Positions 1 to 8,967 are shown, counted from the first letter of the stretch. The stretch is 33,094 nucleotides of DNA from an uncultured Nitrospirota bacterium (GCA_913051775.1 CAJXCL010000019.1:1-33094), one strand, 5' to 3'. Numbers and translations are program-made. Notes: generated by a model from the sequence alone, not told the origin.

Positions 1-1872
1 ATCAACAACCAAGAACTTCAGGCACGGGCCAACGCCAGGATCATCTGAATCTTTATTGAAGGCCTCAACGTCACTGAGAGCTCTGTTTGGCCCTCTACCA
101 TTCTTATGCTCCAGCCTGTTCACGAGAAAATACTCTTTACCCACTTGGTCTTGGAGAGACCCTCCGTCGCCATCTAAATTGGAGAAGTCGACGATGAGAT
201 CGTATCGCTCCGCAGTAGACTGGATGTCCAGATACTTCCTGGTTACGGGGTGTGGTAGAAGGTTTCCGTCGTTGGCAATCATCTGAATCGGTAAGGCATT
301 CCCTTCATCGTCAGTGATACAATTTTGTTGCCACCGCGACATGCCGGCACTTATTGTGCGTAAGCGGTACTTTCGCGGCAGGACCTTCATGACCCCTGCT
401 ACCTGCCAGTTAACGTGCATCGCGTCGCCCAGGAACCCATCGGTGTCCATGATATCGAAGAAGAGGTTCCCATCCGGAGCAAGGGCAACGTCCTGAATAA
501 CCAGATACCAGTCGAAATCACGGTTTCCCCAGCCTTTCCCATTACGATGACCGCTTGGGAGGCGGAGATTCACTAAGTCCGCTTCTCGACGAGCTGCAGT
601 ATCGCCCAATTCCCCTGCAAGCGACCTCTCAAAGCCCCGATCTGGTCCACTGAAATACTCCATCAGAGCGGCAAATCCCTTGTAGACATTTTCGGCTGTA
701 AAGAAGAACCTATGGTCGTGGAACCACAAAGTGCCCTGCATTTCCCGGGGGTCTCCCGCTACTTGGATGATTCCCCCATCGTCGTCAGGGGTTGAACACC
801 ATCGCCTAAAACCTTTAGCGTTAGGATTTGGGACACCGACACGGTTCATAAATTTCTCGCCTTCTCGGTTACCCGTGTGATCGTGCCGTGCCAGAATGGT
901 GCTAAAGACGGTGTCATAATATTGCCCTGGAAACATAAAGGCATTAGTGGCGCCGTCGCTCTCACTGCCATTGTGGGCATTGTGGTTGTGTATAGATGGC
1001 TGATTGCGCCCGAAGCCCCCATTATTATCTATATTATAGGGCAGATTGGTGTAATTTCGGAAAAGGACCGGTTCCCCGTAGCGGCACTGTAGGATTGGTG
1101 GAGCCAGGTGCCCTCGCACGAGCCTCCCTTCACCAAAGGGCCATACGGCGTTTGGAGCTTGTGGTCGCATATCCGGATCCATATTTGGTTTTTTGGATGA
1201 CCCCTCCAAATCGAAGAAAGATATACCATTATTGATCTGCCCAAGAGACATCTGAAAGCCAACCGGCCCAAGTGGTGATTTATAAATTAGGTCATTCCAG
1301 CGCTGATGGGCGAAAAATTCTCCTGGTGGACGGCCTTCAGCCGGCCCGGTTGTCATTTTACCGCCAGGATCCGTTCCTGGTTCGATATTGATCTTGTGTT
1401 CAATGTGACCCTTTGTATTAGGGAAGGCGTTGTGGTTCGATAACTTTGTCGCGGGTAGCACATTACCGTTGTGGTCAACCCAATCATCGGCTACCTTCGC
1501 CTGCTTGCTGTCTGAGTCAATTCTGGAGCGGTCAGGCACGAGCCCCACCCCATTATCCATCAAAGGTACCGTTGTCAGGTTACTAAACCGTGGAGTAAGC
1601 TTACTCCACGCCTTGAATTTTCCGGCTGGTGGCCCTACGCTTCGCGGCGTGCCCGTTGGAATTGCGGTGCCCTGTGCATAAGCGCTCGTGGCATAGGGAT
1701 TCAAGCCATTCTTCATGACCATTAATCCCGTAGTCGTCATGATCCCCATTTTGATCAGGTCTCGTCGAGTGACCGTGCCATTATTCATGGCAATTTTAAG
1801 CTCTGCTCGATTCTTCCGGGCGTTCTCTGCCTCTTTTTTACGCGTTTTTGAGGCGTCCTTTGGAAGATACAT
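1..1872 (-). CDS. Tat-exported multicopper oxidase, C-terminus beyond window edge
   Basis: The frame stays open from an ATG at 1872 to the left edge (624 codons), so the gene is partial. The start has a good ribosome site (AGGAGG about 1878-1884). A charged, lysine-rich stretch of about 34 residues precedes a twin-arginine signal (TVTRRDLIKMG near residues 35-45) that ends at ATSAYAQG, so the protein should be exported folded. The copper motifs are IHNHNAHNG (H295, H297, H300) followed by SESDG, and GTLWFHDHRFFF (H385, H387) followed by NVYKGFAALMEY. These match the first two His-X-His pairs of CotA/bilirubin-oxidase-type multicopper oxidases. The third domain with the type 1 copper site lies outside the window. 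Such enzymes couple one-electron oxidation of metals or organics to reduction of O2. The substrate cannot be told from sequence; Mn(II), Cu(I) or phenolics are possible. The c-type cytochrome genes upstream on the same strand suggest a periplasmic redox module. Confidence 0.9.
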   Translation of the reverse strand, partial: MYLPKDASKTRKKEAENARKNRAELKIAMNNGTVTRRDLIKMGIMTTTGLMVMKNGLNPYATSAYAQGTAIPTGTPRSVGPPAGKFKAWSKLTPRFSNLTTVPLMDNGVGLVPDRSRIDSDSKQAKVADDWVDHNGNVLPATKLSNHNAFPNTKGHIEHKINIEPGTDPGGKMTTGPAEGRPPGEFFAHQRWNDLIYKSPLGPVGFQMSLGQINNGISFFDLEGSSKKPNMDPDMRPQAPNAVWPFGEGRLVRGHLAPPILQCRYGEPVLFRNYTNLPYNIDNNGGFGRNQPSIHNHNAHNGSESDGATNAFMFPGQYYDTVFSTILARHDHTGNREGEKFMNRVGVPNPNAKGFRRWCSTPDDDGGIIQVAGDPREMQGTLWFHDHRFFFTAENVYKGFAALMEYFSGPDRGFERSLAGELGDTAARREADLVNLRLPSGHRNGKGWGNRDFDWYLVIQDVALAPDGNLFFDIMDTDGFLGDAMHVNWQVAGVMKVLPRKYRLRTISAGMSRWQQNCITDDEGNALPIQMIANDGNLLPHPVTRKYLDIQSTAERYDLIVDFSNLDGDGGSLQDQVGKEYFLVNRLEHKNGRGPNRALSDVEAFNKDSDDPGVGPCLKFLVVD

Positions 1873-2033
1873 ATAATTCCTCCTTTTTAGTTAGTTTAAT
1901 AATAATATTAGATCATTTTGCAGTTCTAATAACGCTTTTCATCTTACAATTAACTACTTTCTTTACGAAAAAATAATCCCTCCTTCCCTTTAAATTTTTC
2001 GTAACCGTTTACGGTTCCAGGTTTAAAATTCAA

Positions 2034-2692
2034 CATTTCCAAAGCAAAGCGGCAGCTTTACATGGGAGCCATCAAGATTACGTTCAGGCTCTTCCTCCTT
2101 GAGCAATGAACGGTGAACTCTGAACCTTTAAAATAAAAACTGAGCACATGAGAAAAGCAAAGAAATTGTTTGTATTTTAGCCTTTCGAGGCAAAACCTTT
2201 GAAAATCTGGCACAGTTAATCAATTTGGCCAGGGCCCTCCGCTCGTCCTCTGCAAGAGAATTCCCAAATGGGGGCATGAGGGGAGAGAGGTTGTTAGCCG
2301 GGCCGCCTTTTGTAATGATATTGAATATCCTGTCTTCGTTGTCTTTGTTGAGCATGTCTTCCGCGTTCGCCAGTTTCCTCCCATAAAAATCACGCAACAG
2401 TGGCCAGATAGGGAGATCCATGGAGGAATTGACCCCATCGCCTTTCCCATTTTCGCCGTGACATTGTGCACAATACCAATGCAAGTTGGTCTTGGCGTCT
2501 GCCGCCAATACTCTTTCCGGCATCAACAAGGAGAAACTCCAAATAATAGATAGGCACATTATTAATAAATGAAAACTCTTATCGATAATTTTTTCCTCTA
2601 TCGAAGCGAAGCGGCAACTTTACAGAGGAGCCGCCAACATTTAGGTTAGGCTCTTTCACCCTTAAACCCGGAACGGTGAACTTTGAACCTCT
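2034..2692. repeat. Two direct copies of a roughly 85-bp intergenic element
   Basis: The stretch at about 2038-2124 (AAGCGGCAGCTTTACA, then AACGGTGAACTCTGAACC) recurs in diverged form at about 2606-2692 (AAGCGGCAACTTTACA, then AACGGTGAACTTTGAACC). Each copy lies just 3' of a cytochrome gene copy. The whole cytochrome-plus-spacer unit of about 570 bp therefore appears to have been tandemly duplicated. The word AACGGTGAACT...GAACC is also of the interspersed type seen elsewhere in this window. Confidence 0.65.
2128..2559 (-). pseudogene. Decaying second copy of a monohaem cytochrome c gene
   Basis: The reading frame is a paralogue of the cytochrome gene at 2733-3104: it shares the end of the signal peptide (PERVLA), the haem motif CAQCH, the stretch KGGPANNLSPLMPPFGN and ALAKL. 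Two signs point to decay. The position matching the paralogue's ATG (2584-2586) reads ATC, so the first usable ATG is at 2559 and the signal peptide loses its N-terminus. After ALAKL the reading frame runs into about 25 unrelated residues instead of the paralogue's ending LCKC. A shortened cytochrome could still be made, so I call it degenerate but not certainly dead. Confidence 0.6.
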
Positions 2693-2732
2693 CTGTAAAC
2701 GCTTACTTTTTTTTCATCTTGATCTTCACTCC

Positions 2733-3104
2733 CTAGCATTTGCAAAGCTCTGTTCTAACCAATTTGGCCAGGGCCTTTAGTTCATCCGGCGGAAGAATAT
2801 TCCCAAATGGGGGCATAAGGGTAGAGAGATTATTAGCCGGGCCGCCTTTTGTAAGGGTATTGAATATCATTTCTTCGCTGAATTTGACCATCTCTTCCTT
2901 CTTCGTCAGGTTCCTCGGCGCAACAGGGAGGTCCTTTCCGGCATTTGGTCCATCGCCTTCCCCCCCTTCGCCGTGACATTGCGCACAATACCAGTTATAG
3001 TTGGTCAAGGCGTCTTCTGCCAATACTCTTTCCGGTATAACCAGGGAGAAACTCCAAATAGCAACAGAAATGACCATTATTGATAAACAAAAACTCTTAT
3101 TCAT
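2733..3104 (-). CDS. Small periplasmic monohaem c-type cytochrome
   Basis: A 123-residue protein with a Sec signal peptide (about residues 1-29, cleavage after RVLA), one covalent haem site (C40-A-Q-C43-H44) and a later LMPPFGN segment that supplies a likely methionine axial ligand. The layout is that of class I cytochrome c, exported and probably soluble in the periplasm as an electron shuttle. It ends in LCKC, a C-terminal Cys-X-Cys of unknown role that the neighbouring copy has lost. A ribosome site (AGGAGG-like, about 3114-3119) precedes the ATG. It lies downstream of a dihaem cytochrome and upstream of a decaying copy of itself and a multicopper oxidase, all on the minus strand and possibly co-transcribed. 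Confidence 0.85.
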   Translation of the reverse strand: MNKSFCLSIMVISVAIWSFSLVIPERVLAEDALTNYNWYCAQCHGEGGEGDGPNAGKDLPVAPRNLTKKEEMVKFSEEMIFNTLTKGGPANNLSTLMPPFGNILPPDELKALAKLVRTELCKC

Positions 3105-3181
3105 ATTTTTTTCCTCCTTTTATATATAATTATAAACAAGCTCGCAGGGGCCTGTTTATTGAATATTTTGCTTCAAAACGT

Positions 3182-3886
3182 TTAATAAAGATTTACAATA
3201 TACTGAGCTAGCGCTTTCAGATCTTTGTCAGGATAGGCCTGAAATGTAGGACCTTGATAAATCGGCATTCGCCCCAAAGGGACATAGCGTTTTTGATCTT
3301 TCAGATAGCTATATACCCAATCCCCTGTCAGCCTTTTCTTCGCTCCTACCAGTGAAGGACCTGAAAATCCACCAATAGCTCTTTTTGCCCTTTTTTTAGG
3401 TTTGAACAGATGGCAACCAAAACATACCTGTGTTTTTTGAAAAAGTGTTCCAGCTTTGAACAGAGCGCTCCTTTTCATCTTTTTCTTATCATCAATAATC
3501 CCTGTTGCCATGTCTTTATCCTTAAGAGTCATAAGATAGTTCGATACATCGGAGGCCTCTTTGCCAGAAAGAGCCGGATGGGAATTTTTTCCCTTTACCG
3601 GGAGAAGTTCCGAATATTTTACGCCAGTGAGATCAGATGGTTTCTCCAACCAGGTTTTAAGGTATCTTGGTTTGAATTTGCTCCCGGCAAACCAAAGGTC
3701 CGGTCCTTTCTGTTTTACCCTGTCTTCAATGTTTTTGAGTTTTGATGGGCCCTCAACAGCATGGCAATCGCCACAACCTTTACTTTTAAAAATTCCTTTG
3801 CCGTCCTGGGCTTCTGCCACCGTCCAATTGATGCTTAACAAAGCCATAATACTCAAACCAATCATAAACATTCTGCGGTAATTCAT
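3182..3886 (-). CDS. Dihaem c-type cytochrome
   Basis: A 234-residue protein with a Sec signal peptide (cleavage near AEAQ, residue 27) and two cytochrome c domains. The first carries C38-G-D-C41-H42, the second C155-F-G-C158-H159. Each domain ends in a typical helix motif (DVSNYLMTL and LKALAQYIVNLY). A methionine in GRMPIYQG is a candidate sixth ligand of the second haem. A strong ribosome site (GAGGAGGAAAAA) lies just before the ATG. It is the first gene of the minus-strand group that continues with the monohaem cytochrome copies and the multicopper oxidase. The partner and substrate are unknown. Confidence 0.85.
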   Translation of the reverse strand: MNYRRMFMIGLSIMALLSINWTVAEAQDGKGIFKSKGCGDCHAVEGPSKLKNIEDRVKQKGPDLWFAGSKFKPRYLKTWLEKPSDLTGVKYSELLPVKGKNSHPALSGKEASDVSNYLMTLKDKDMATGIIDDKKKMKRSALFKAGTLFQKTQVCFGCHLFKPKKRAKRAIGGFSGPSLVGAKKRLTGDWVYSYLKDQKRYVPLGRMPIYQGPTFQAYPDKDLKALAQYIVNLY

Positions 3887-4016
3887 AATCGTTTTTCCTC
3901 CTCTAAATAAATTATTTTGTAGTGAATAGATCCCAACCTACGTTAACGCACTTAATTTTCATTTTTTAAAATTTTTTTTCATCCCTCCTTTATAAATTGG
4001 CAAATTTCTGTTTTAA

Positions 4017-4147
4017 TCAAATGGCCAGGGCCTTTCGCTCACCCACTGTATGAGTATTCCCAAATAGGGGCATGAGGGGAGAGCGGTTGTTAGCCGGCCC
4101 GCCCGTTGTAAGGGTCCTCAATATCAAGTCTTCGGTAAATTGACCAT
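4017..4147 (-). pseudogene. Third cytochrome c copy, C-terminal fragment only
   Basis: Read on the minus strand, with one missing base near 4140, this gives TEDLILRTLTTGGPANN, then SPLMPLFGN and ERKALAI before a TGA. It is the C-terminal half of the same monohaem cytochrome as at 2733-3104. There is no haem motif, signal peptide or start. Homology stops abruptly at about 4147, where an unrelated 30-bp repeat begins. Confidence 0.75.
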
Positions 4148-4177
4148 GGTAAATCTAAAAAAAATTTCTGGAATAAT
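4148..4177 (+). repeat. 30-bp near-copy of part of the YcgR-N-like gene at 22729
   Basis: The 30 bases here and those at 22729-22758 differ at one position only (both start GGTAAATCTAAAAAA and end TTCTGGAATAAT). At 22729 the bases encode VNLKKNSGI inside a gene. Here they abut the broken end of a cytochrome fragment. This looks like a recombination scar or a short duplicated piece. Confidence 0.6.
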
Positions 4178-4807
4178 TTTTCTCCGCATTCGTTATATCC
4201 CATATGCTTATCAAACAAAATCCACTAAAAGAATACTAACAACAGCTCTTTAGGTAAGCAATCGATGTGCCAAAGATCACCATTGGATTAATCTTTATTT
4301 ATCAATACATTAGGATTCGCATCATTTTTAGGGGAAAAAGATAATGCGGCAAAATTGCTGATAAATTCCCATAGATTTAATAGCGTAAAGATTCTTCTAA
4401 AACAAGGTAAACCCCATACATGCCCCCTTAACCCCCTCTTGTATGGTGGATTAATGGGAAGGGTTACTTGCGGCAAAAATGAGTTTTTTTTAAATGTAGG
4501 TAGTAAAAAATCTTTTTTTATCGGTTATCATGCAAGGGACGTAGAGAAAAGTTTGTCAGAAATTTTTTCATTTCCATTCAAATTAGTTATGAGATAAAAA
4601 AACGAAATTTCAGCATAAAAACCGCTGTTTATTCTTTTATGTCGCACTTAATTCTTTTTAAAAGATGTCTCTGTTCATAACTTATTAATATATTTAGGCT
4701 TAACCTTAAATCCCTTTGGTGTGATTATTGCAAAGAAATAATCTTTTGTCCTTTGTTTCAACTTTTCAATCTTTTTTTCTGGAAAATTAAAGTACTTCTA
4801 ATAACAT
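4178..4807. other. Gene-poor stretch of 630 bp
   Basis: No convincing gene. One plus-strand frame is open from 4292 to 4597 without a plausible start or ribosome site. It reads through a repeat word (about 4422-4460, CCCCTTAACCCCCTCTTGTA) of the kind found in spacers, so I do not call it. The last 200 bases are strongly AT-rich and probably hold the promoter of the kinase gene that starts at 4808. I could not fix -35/-10 boxes with confidence. Confidence 0.5.
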
Positions 4808-6985
4808 ATGCGTAAAATTGTTGAACAATTTCTGCTTATCTTTATTCCCTCGGTATTGCTTATTTTTGGTATTTCATTGATGATTTACTTTACTGATTAT
4901 AGTGCTAAGAGAAAAATAATTAAGACCAGAGAGGCTCATTTAGTCCAATTAAAAAAAGAAGTGATCATACGGCATATTGATGCGGTTGTGTCTGATTTGA
5001 TGTTTCTGGCCGAACAAGAAGAACTAAAAGATTCAATTGATCAAGATGAATTGGGAAAGTACATGATCCCAAATTATCTGTCTTTTGCGCAAAAAAGAGC
5101 GCTTTACGACCAAATCCGTATTTTGAACGACAAGGGTAAAGAAGTTTTGCGTGTAGATTATAATCACGGCCAGCCTGAAGTAGTCGTTCAACTCTTGCTT
5201 CAATCCAAGGAAAAAAGATATTACTTTGAAAACTCTTTTGCTATGAACCAGAAAGAAGTTTATATGTCTCCCTTTGATTTAAAAATCGAGAATGGGGAGA
5301 TTGAACAACCTTTGAAACCGACAATTCGAATTGGAACCCCTATTTTTAATAGTCAAAATCAAAAAAAGGGGGTCTTTCTTCTTAATTTTTTAAGCAGCAA
5401 AATGATTCAGAATTTTAGAGAGGGGTCAAAAAAAGATAAGGGTGAGTTAATGCTCGTTAACTCCAATGGGTTCTGGCTTAGCGCTCCAAATCCAAAAGAT
5501 GAATGGGGTTTTATGCTTCAAGACCGCAAGGATAAGAATTTTGAGAATGTCTTTCCCGGGGCATGGAGTAAAATTTCAAGCTCTGAATCAGGAGATTTTT
5601 ATAATAAAAATGAAGGCTTGTTTACCTATACTACAGTTTTTCCACTCAAGGAAAGCCTCAAATCGAGCGGATTTTATCAGGACAAAACCTCAAACTCCAT
5701 TGAGGCTAACACTTATTACTGGAAAATTATTTCCCATGTTCCGCAGGAAATTTTAAACGCGGATTCAAGTAAATTTTTAATTCGCTACATTAAAATAAAT
5801 ACTGCTTTGTATCTGCTCCTGGCAATTGGCTCCTGGTTTCTTGCTCACGCAAGAGTGAACCAGAAACTGGCGGAGGAAGAACAAAAGCGGTTGAGCGCAG
5901 CTGTAGAACATGCAGTGGAAGGAGTGGTTATCACGAATTTAGAAGGAGATATTCAGTATGTTAATCCTGCTTTTGAACATATTACCGGTTACACCAGACA
6001 AGAAGTAATGGGTAAAAATCCCTCTATAATCAAGAGCGGGATACATGACGAAAATTTTTATAAGGAAATGTGGACCTGTATTCTCTCAGGGAATACCTGG
6101 AAGAGTGAATATGTAAATAAGAGAAAAAATGGGTCTTTATATAATGCCTATGCCTCAATATCACCTATTAAAAACCGTAAAGGAAAAATAATTAATTTCG
6201 TGGGCGTTTCCATTGATATTACCGAGACAAAACGTAGCCAGGAAGCAATAGCAAAAAAAATGGACGAGCTCTCGCGCTCTCACAAAAAGGTGGTACAATT
6301 TGCTGCTGATGTATCCCTTAAGATTGATAGTTTTACGCAATTACTGGAAAAACAGTTTAAAAACAAGCTTGATACTGATACAAACGGTTTTTTTAAGTTC
6401 ACTATGAATGGAATTTCCGGAGTTCGGGAACTTATCAAAGATCTTTTAATATTCTCAGGGTTGAGTACTTTTTCAGAATCTCTTAAACCGACTGATAGTG
6501 AAAAAGTGTTTAAAGATGTATTATCAAATGCGAAAGAAACAATTAAAGATAATAACGCTGTCATAACTTGTGATTCCCTTCCAACAATCATGGCCGATGA
6601 AGACCGCCTTGCAGAGTTGTTTAAAAACTTAATTATTAATGCCATAAAGTATTGCGACAAGGAAATACCACGTGTTCATGTCTCAGTAAAAGAAAGGGAA
6701 AAACCGTCGGCCGTGCCCGTTCGAAAACCATCAACCCGCACCCTGCAAACCGAAAAAGAATGGGTTTTCTCTGTTCATGATAATGGCATGGGAATTGATA
6801 AACAATTTTATGAGCATATATTTAAAAGTTTCAAACTATTAAATGCCGAAGGATATCATCCCGGTACAGGCGTAGGACTCTCTATTTGTAAAGAAGTAGT
6901 AGAACAATTTGGGGGTAATATTTGGGTGGAGTCCACACTAGGGAAAGAAACGTTTTTTTATTTCACAATTCCTGTTTTGCAATAA
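4808..6985 (+). CDS. Membrane sensor kinase (Cache-PAS-HATPase) lacking the H-box histidine
   Basis: A 725-residue protein. Residues 8-28 are a first membrane helix, and 30-325 an extracytoplasmic sensor domain of the double-Cache type (ALYDQIRILNDKGKEVLRVD at 98-117 is characteristic). A second helix lies at about 331-347, a PAS domain at 360-480, a short coil and helical dimerisation region at 481-555, and an HATPase domain at 560-722. The ATP-binding boxes are present: N box LFKNLIINAIKY (604-615), G1 DNGMGI (658-663), G2 GTGVGL (686-691). In related kinases the dimerisation helix reads QFAxxASHDLQEPLR...SFTQLLE. Here it reads QFAADVSLKIDSFTQLLE, about seven residues shorter, and the phosphorylated histidine is gone. 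It may bind ATP and signal without autophosphorylation, or act in a hetero-oligomer. No response regulator gene is adjacent. Its 3' end overlaps recO tail to tail by 23 bp. Confidence 0.9.
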   Translation: MRKIVEQFLLIFIPSVLLIFGISLMIYFTDYSAKRKIIKTREAHLVQLKKEVIIRHIDAVVSDLMFLAEQEELKDSIDQDELGKYMIPNYLSFAQKRALYDQIRILNDKGKEVLRVDYNHGQPEVVVQLLLQSKEKRYYFENSFAMNQKEVYMSPFDLKIENGEIEQPLKPTIRIGTPIFNSQNQKKGVFLLNFLSSKMIQNFREGSKKDKGELMLVNSNGFWLSAPNPKDEWGFMLQDRKDKNFENVFPGAWSKISSSESGDFYNKNEGLFTYTTVFPLKESLKSSGFYQDKTSNSIEANTYYWKIISHVPQEILNADSSKFLIRYIKINTALYLLLAIGSWFLAHARVNQKLAEEEQKRLSAAVEHAVEGVVITNLEGDIQYVNPAFEHITGYTRQEVMGKNPSIIKSGIHDENFYKEMWTCILSGNTWKSEYVNKRKNGSLYNAYASISPIKNRKGKIINFVGVSIDITETKRSQEAIAKKMDELSRSHKKVVQFAADVSLKIDSFTQLLEKQFKNKLDTDTNGFFKFTMNGISGVRELIKDLLIFSGLSTFSESLKPTDSEKVFKDVLSNAKETIKDNNAVITCDSLPTIMADEDRLAELFKNLIINAIKYCDKEIPRVHVSVKEREKPSAVPVRKPSTRTLQTEKEWVFSVHDNGMGIDKQFYEHIFKSFKLLNAEGYHPGTGVGLSICKEVVEQFGGNIWVESTLGKETFFYFTIPVLQ

Positions 6986-7715
6986 ACTTATATGATTTGC
7001 ATTCCCTACCAATTATAGTCTTGAGGTACATTTGGGTTAGAAGAGCGATTTCTTTATCCTGTCCTTTTGGGAACCTCAGTCTATCGATTGAGCTAAAATT
7101 AATGGTCAGGACCTTTTTTAGGTAGTTTAATGTCCCAAGTGTTATCCGCCTGCCTGGAGAACTACTGTTCAGGCATTTTCCGCAAATGATGCCTCCACTC
7201 TGGAAGTGAAAATTTATGTATTTGCTTTTCGGTTCATTTTTGCAGATCAAACAGGAATCAAATTTTGGGCTGTATCCGGAAAGGGCAATTGTCCTCATCT
7301 CAAATATGCGGATAAGAACAGAAATATTATCCGTGCTTTCCAGGATATCCAGAGCTCTAAAAAAGAGATGAAATAGTTCCTCATTTTTCTCCGCTTCCCT
7401 TGTGAAGGAACTAATTATCTCGGTAAAGTAACAACCTGTCGTTAGCCTAATATAATCTTCTCGGAGATTATAAAACGGCCTGATAGTGTCGCAATGATTT
7501 AAAATATATAGATTTTGATGTTCCTTACCGGAATAAATAATGTTCAGGCAGGTAAAAGGCTCGAAGCGTCCACCATAGCGGCTTTTAATCTTCCGGGCAC
7601 CTTTGACAACGCATTTGACTTTACCAAAATCCCTTGTAAAAGAAGTAACAATCAGAGAAGATTCAGTAAGATTAAATCGCTGAAGAACAATGGCTTCGGT
7701 TTTAAATAGAGGCAT
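6963..7715 (-). CDS. recO: DNA repair protein RecO
   Basis: A 250-residue protein matching RecO in length and layout. The N-terminal OB-fold (KTEAIVLQRFNLTESSLIVT, then FTRDFGK and KGARK) is followed by a helical domain with a four-cysteine zinc site (C155-L-I-C158 and C178-G-K-C181). RecO loads RecA onto SSB-coated single-stranded DNA together with RecR and anneals complementary strands. It faces the sensor kinase tail to tail (23-bp overlap). era lies upstream on the same strand, a common recO/era pairing, here separated by a 237-bp repeat-filled spacer. Confidence 0.95.
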   Translation of the reverse strand: MPLFKTEAIVLQRFNLTESSLIVTSFTRDFGKVKCVVKGARKIKSRYGGRFEPFTCLNIIYSGKEHQNLYILNHCDTIRPFYNLREDYIRLTTGCYFTEIISSFTREAEKNEELFHLFFRALDILESTDNISVLIRIFEMRTIALSGYSPKFDSCLICKNEPKSKYINFHFQSGGIICGKCLNSSSPGRRITLGTLNYLKKVLTINFSSIDRLRFPKGQDKEIALLTQMYLKTIIGRECKSYKFIAKQEL

Positions 7716-7952
7716 TTAATTGTGATCCAAAAAAAGTTGAATTTTTAAAAAATAAAGAGTCTTTTGCGTATTACACAAAATAAATCCGAATATCGAATAG
7801 CTAAGCACGGAACAAATCCTAAATTAAATATCAAAACGCTCCGATCACGCTTGTTTTGAATTTTTGAGCATTTGAATTTGTTTCGGATTTCGTGCTTCGC
7901 ATTTTGAATTTGAAATTTATTTATACTTTATCTGACCACCTATGCAAAGGCA
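7716..7952. other. Spacer made of interspersed repeat words
   Basis: No reading frame of note. The stretch 7785-7920 consists of low-complexity words such as GAATATCGAATAGCTAAGCA, GAACAAATCC and GAATTTGAAATTT, the style of the spacers at 17001, 23839 and 2106. No terminator or promoter is recognisable. Confidence 0.5.
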
Positions 7953-8873
7953 TTACAGAGAATATCCTAATTCCCTAAGATCACGTGAGCTGTTTCGCCA
8001 TCCCTTCTTCACTTTAACATACAGGTTTAAATATATTTTTTTTCCAAGCCAGTTTTCAATATCGACTCTGGCCTTTTTACCTATCTCTTTTAACCGGCAA
8101 CCGTTTTTACCTATAATGATTCCTTTTTGAGAATCAAGTTCTACATAAACTATGGCGTCAACTACCATAACACCCTTTTTCCCTTCCTCTATATTTTCAA
8201 CCATTACTGCCAGGGAGTAAGGCACTTCCTGTTGAGTCATCTCTATAGCTTTTTCTCGAATAAATTCTGAAACAATAAATTTTTCTGAATGTCCGACGTC
8301 AATATCATCCGGAAAAAAATGCGGCCCTTCAGGAAGAACCTCGATAATTTTATTTAATAAAGAATCAATATAGTCTTGTTGTAGGGCGGATATGGGGATA
8401 ATCTCCGACCAAAGCCCATTATCTTTTTTAAGATTTGATCCTATTTTCTGGTAATAATCAATAAGCGGCAGGAGTTTCCCCTTTTTTACCAGGTCAATTT
8501 TATTAATAATCAAAAAAACCGGGATTTTTATTTTTTTCAGGGCATCAAAAATTATTTTGTTATGGCTTTTTGAATTCTCATCGCTGTCCATCATGGCTAA
8601 TATAAGATCAACCGTCTTGAAAGTTTGAAAAGCCGTTTCTACCATAAATTGATTGAGGTTTGATTTTGGTTTATGGATACCGGGTGTATCTAAAAAAATT
8701 AATTGATTGCCATTAATATTTTTTATCCCTGTAATACGATTCCTTGTAGTTTGCGGCTTTTTAGAAATAATGGTGACCTTTTTAGACAAAATAGAATTTA
8801 GTAGCGTTGACTTTCCAACATTGGGCCTTCCGATAATGGAGATGAAACCTGATTTGTATTTTCTGTCTGGCAT
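7953..8873 (-). CDS. era: GTPase Era, 30S ribosome assembly
   Basis: A 306-residue protein with the full Era layout. The GTPase motifs are G1 GRPNVGKST (15-23), a threonine-rich effector loop QTTRNR, G3 DTPGIH (62-67), G4 NKID (124-127) and G5 SAL (162-164). A C-terminal KH domain follows (KGIIIGKNG and the ending KKGWRNS...LGY). Era binds the 3' end of 16S rRNA and checks maturation of the small subunit. The ATG at 8873 gives the usual N-terminus just ahead of G1. Nothing in the sequence looks abnormal. Confidence 0.97.
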   Translation of the reverse strand: MPDRKYKSGFISIIGRPNVGKSTLLNSILSKKVTIISKKPQTTRNRITGIKNINGNQLIFLDTPGIHKPKSNLNQFMVETAFQTFKTVDLILAMMDSDENSKSHNKIIFDALKKIKIPVFLIINKIDLVKKGKLLPLIDYYQKIGSNLKKDNGLWSEIIPISALQQDYIDSLLNKIIEVLPEGPHFFPDDIDVGHSEKFIVSEFIREKAIEMTQQEVPYSLAVMVENIEEGKKGVMVVDAIVYVELDSQKGIIIGKNGCRLKEIGKKARVDIENWLGKKIYLNLYVKVKKGWRNSSRDLRELGYSL

Positions 8874-8967
8874 GGCGTTAATTATACATTAATTATCTGA
8901 CGCAACCGCTGCAACCAAAATGAATTTACCGCAAAGACGCAGAGGTCACAAAAGAAAGAGCTCAATC

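Noticed and set aside
4292-4597. Open plus-strand frame of 102 codons
   Set aside because: It has no start or ribosome site, passes through a dispersed repeat word and shows no recognisable domain.
6241-6300. H492 (RSHKK) as the kinase phospho-acceptor
   Set aside because: In relatives this position is in the linker before QFA, not in the H box, and the sequence around it is not an H box.
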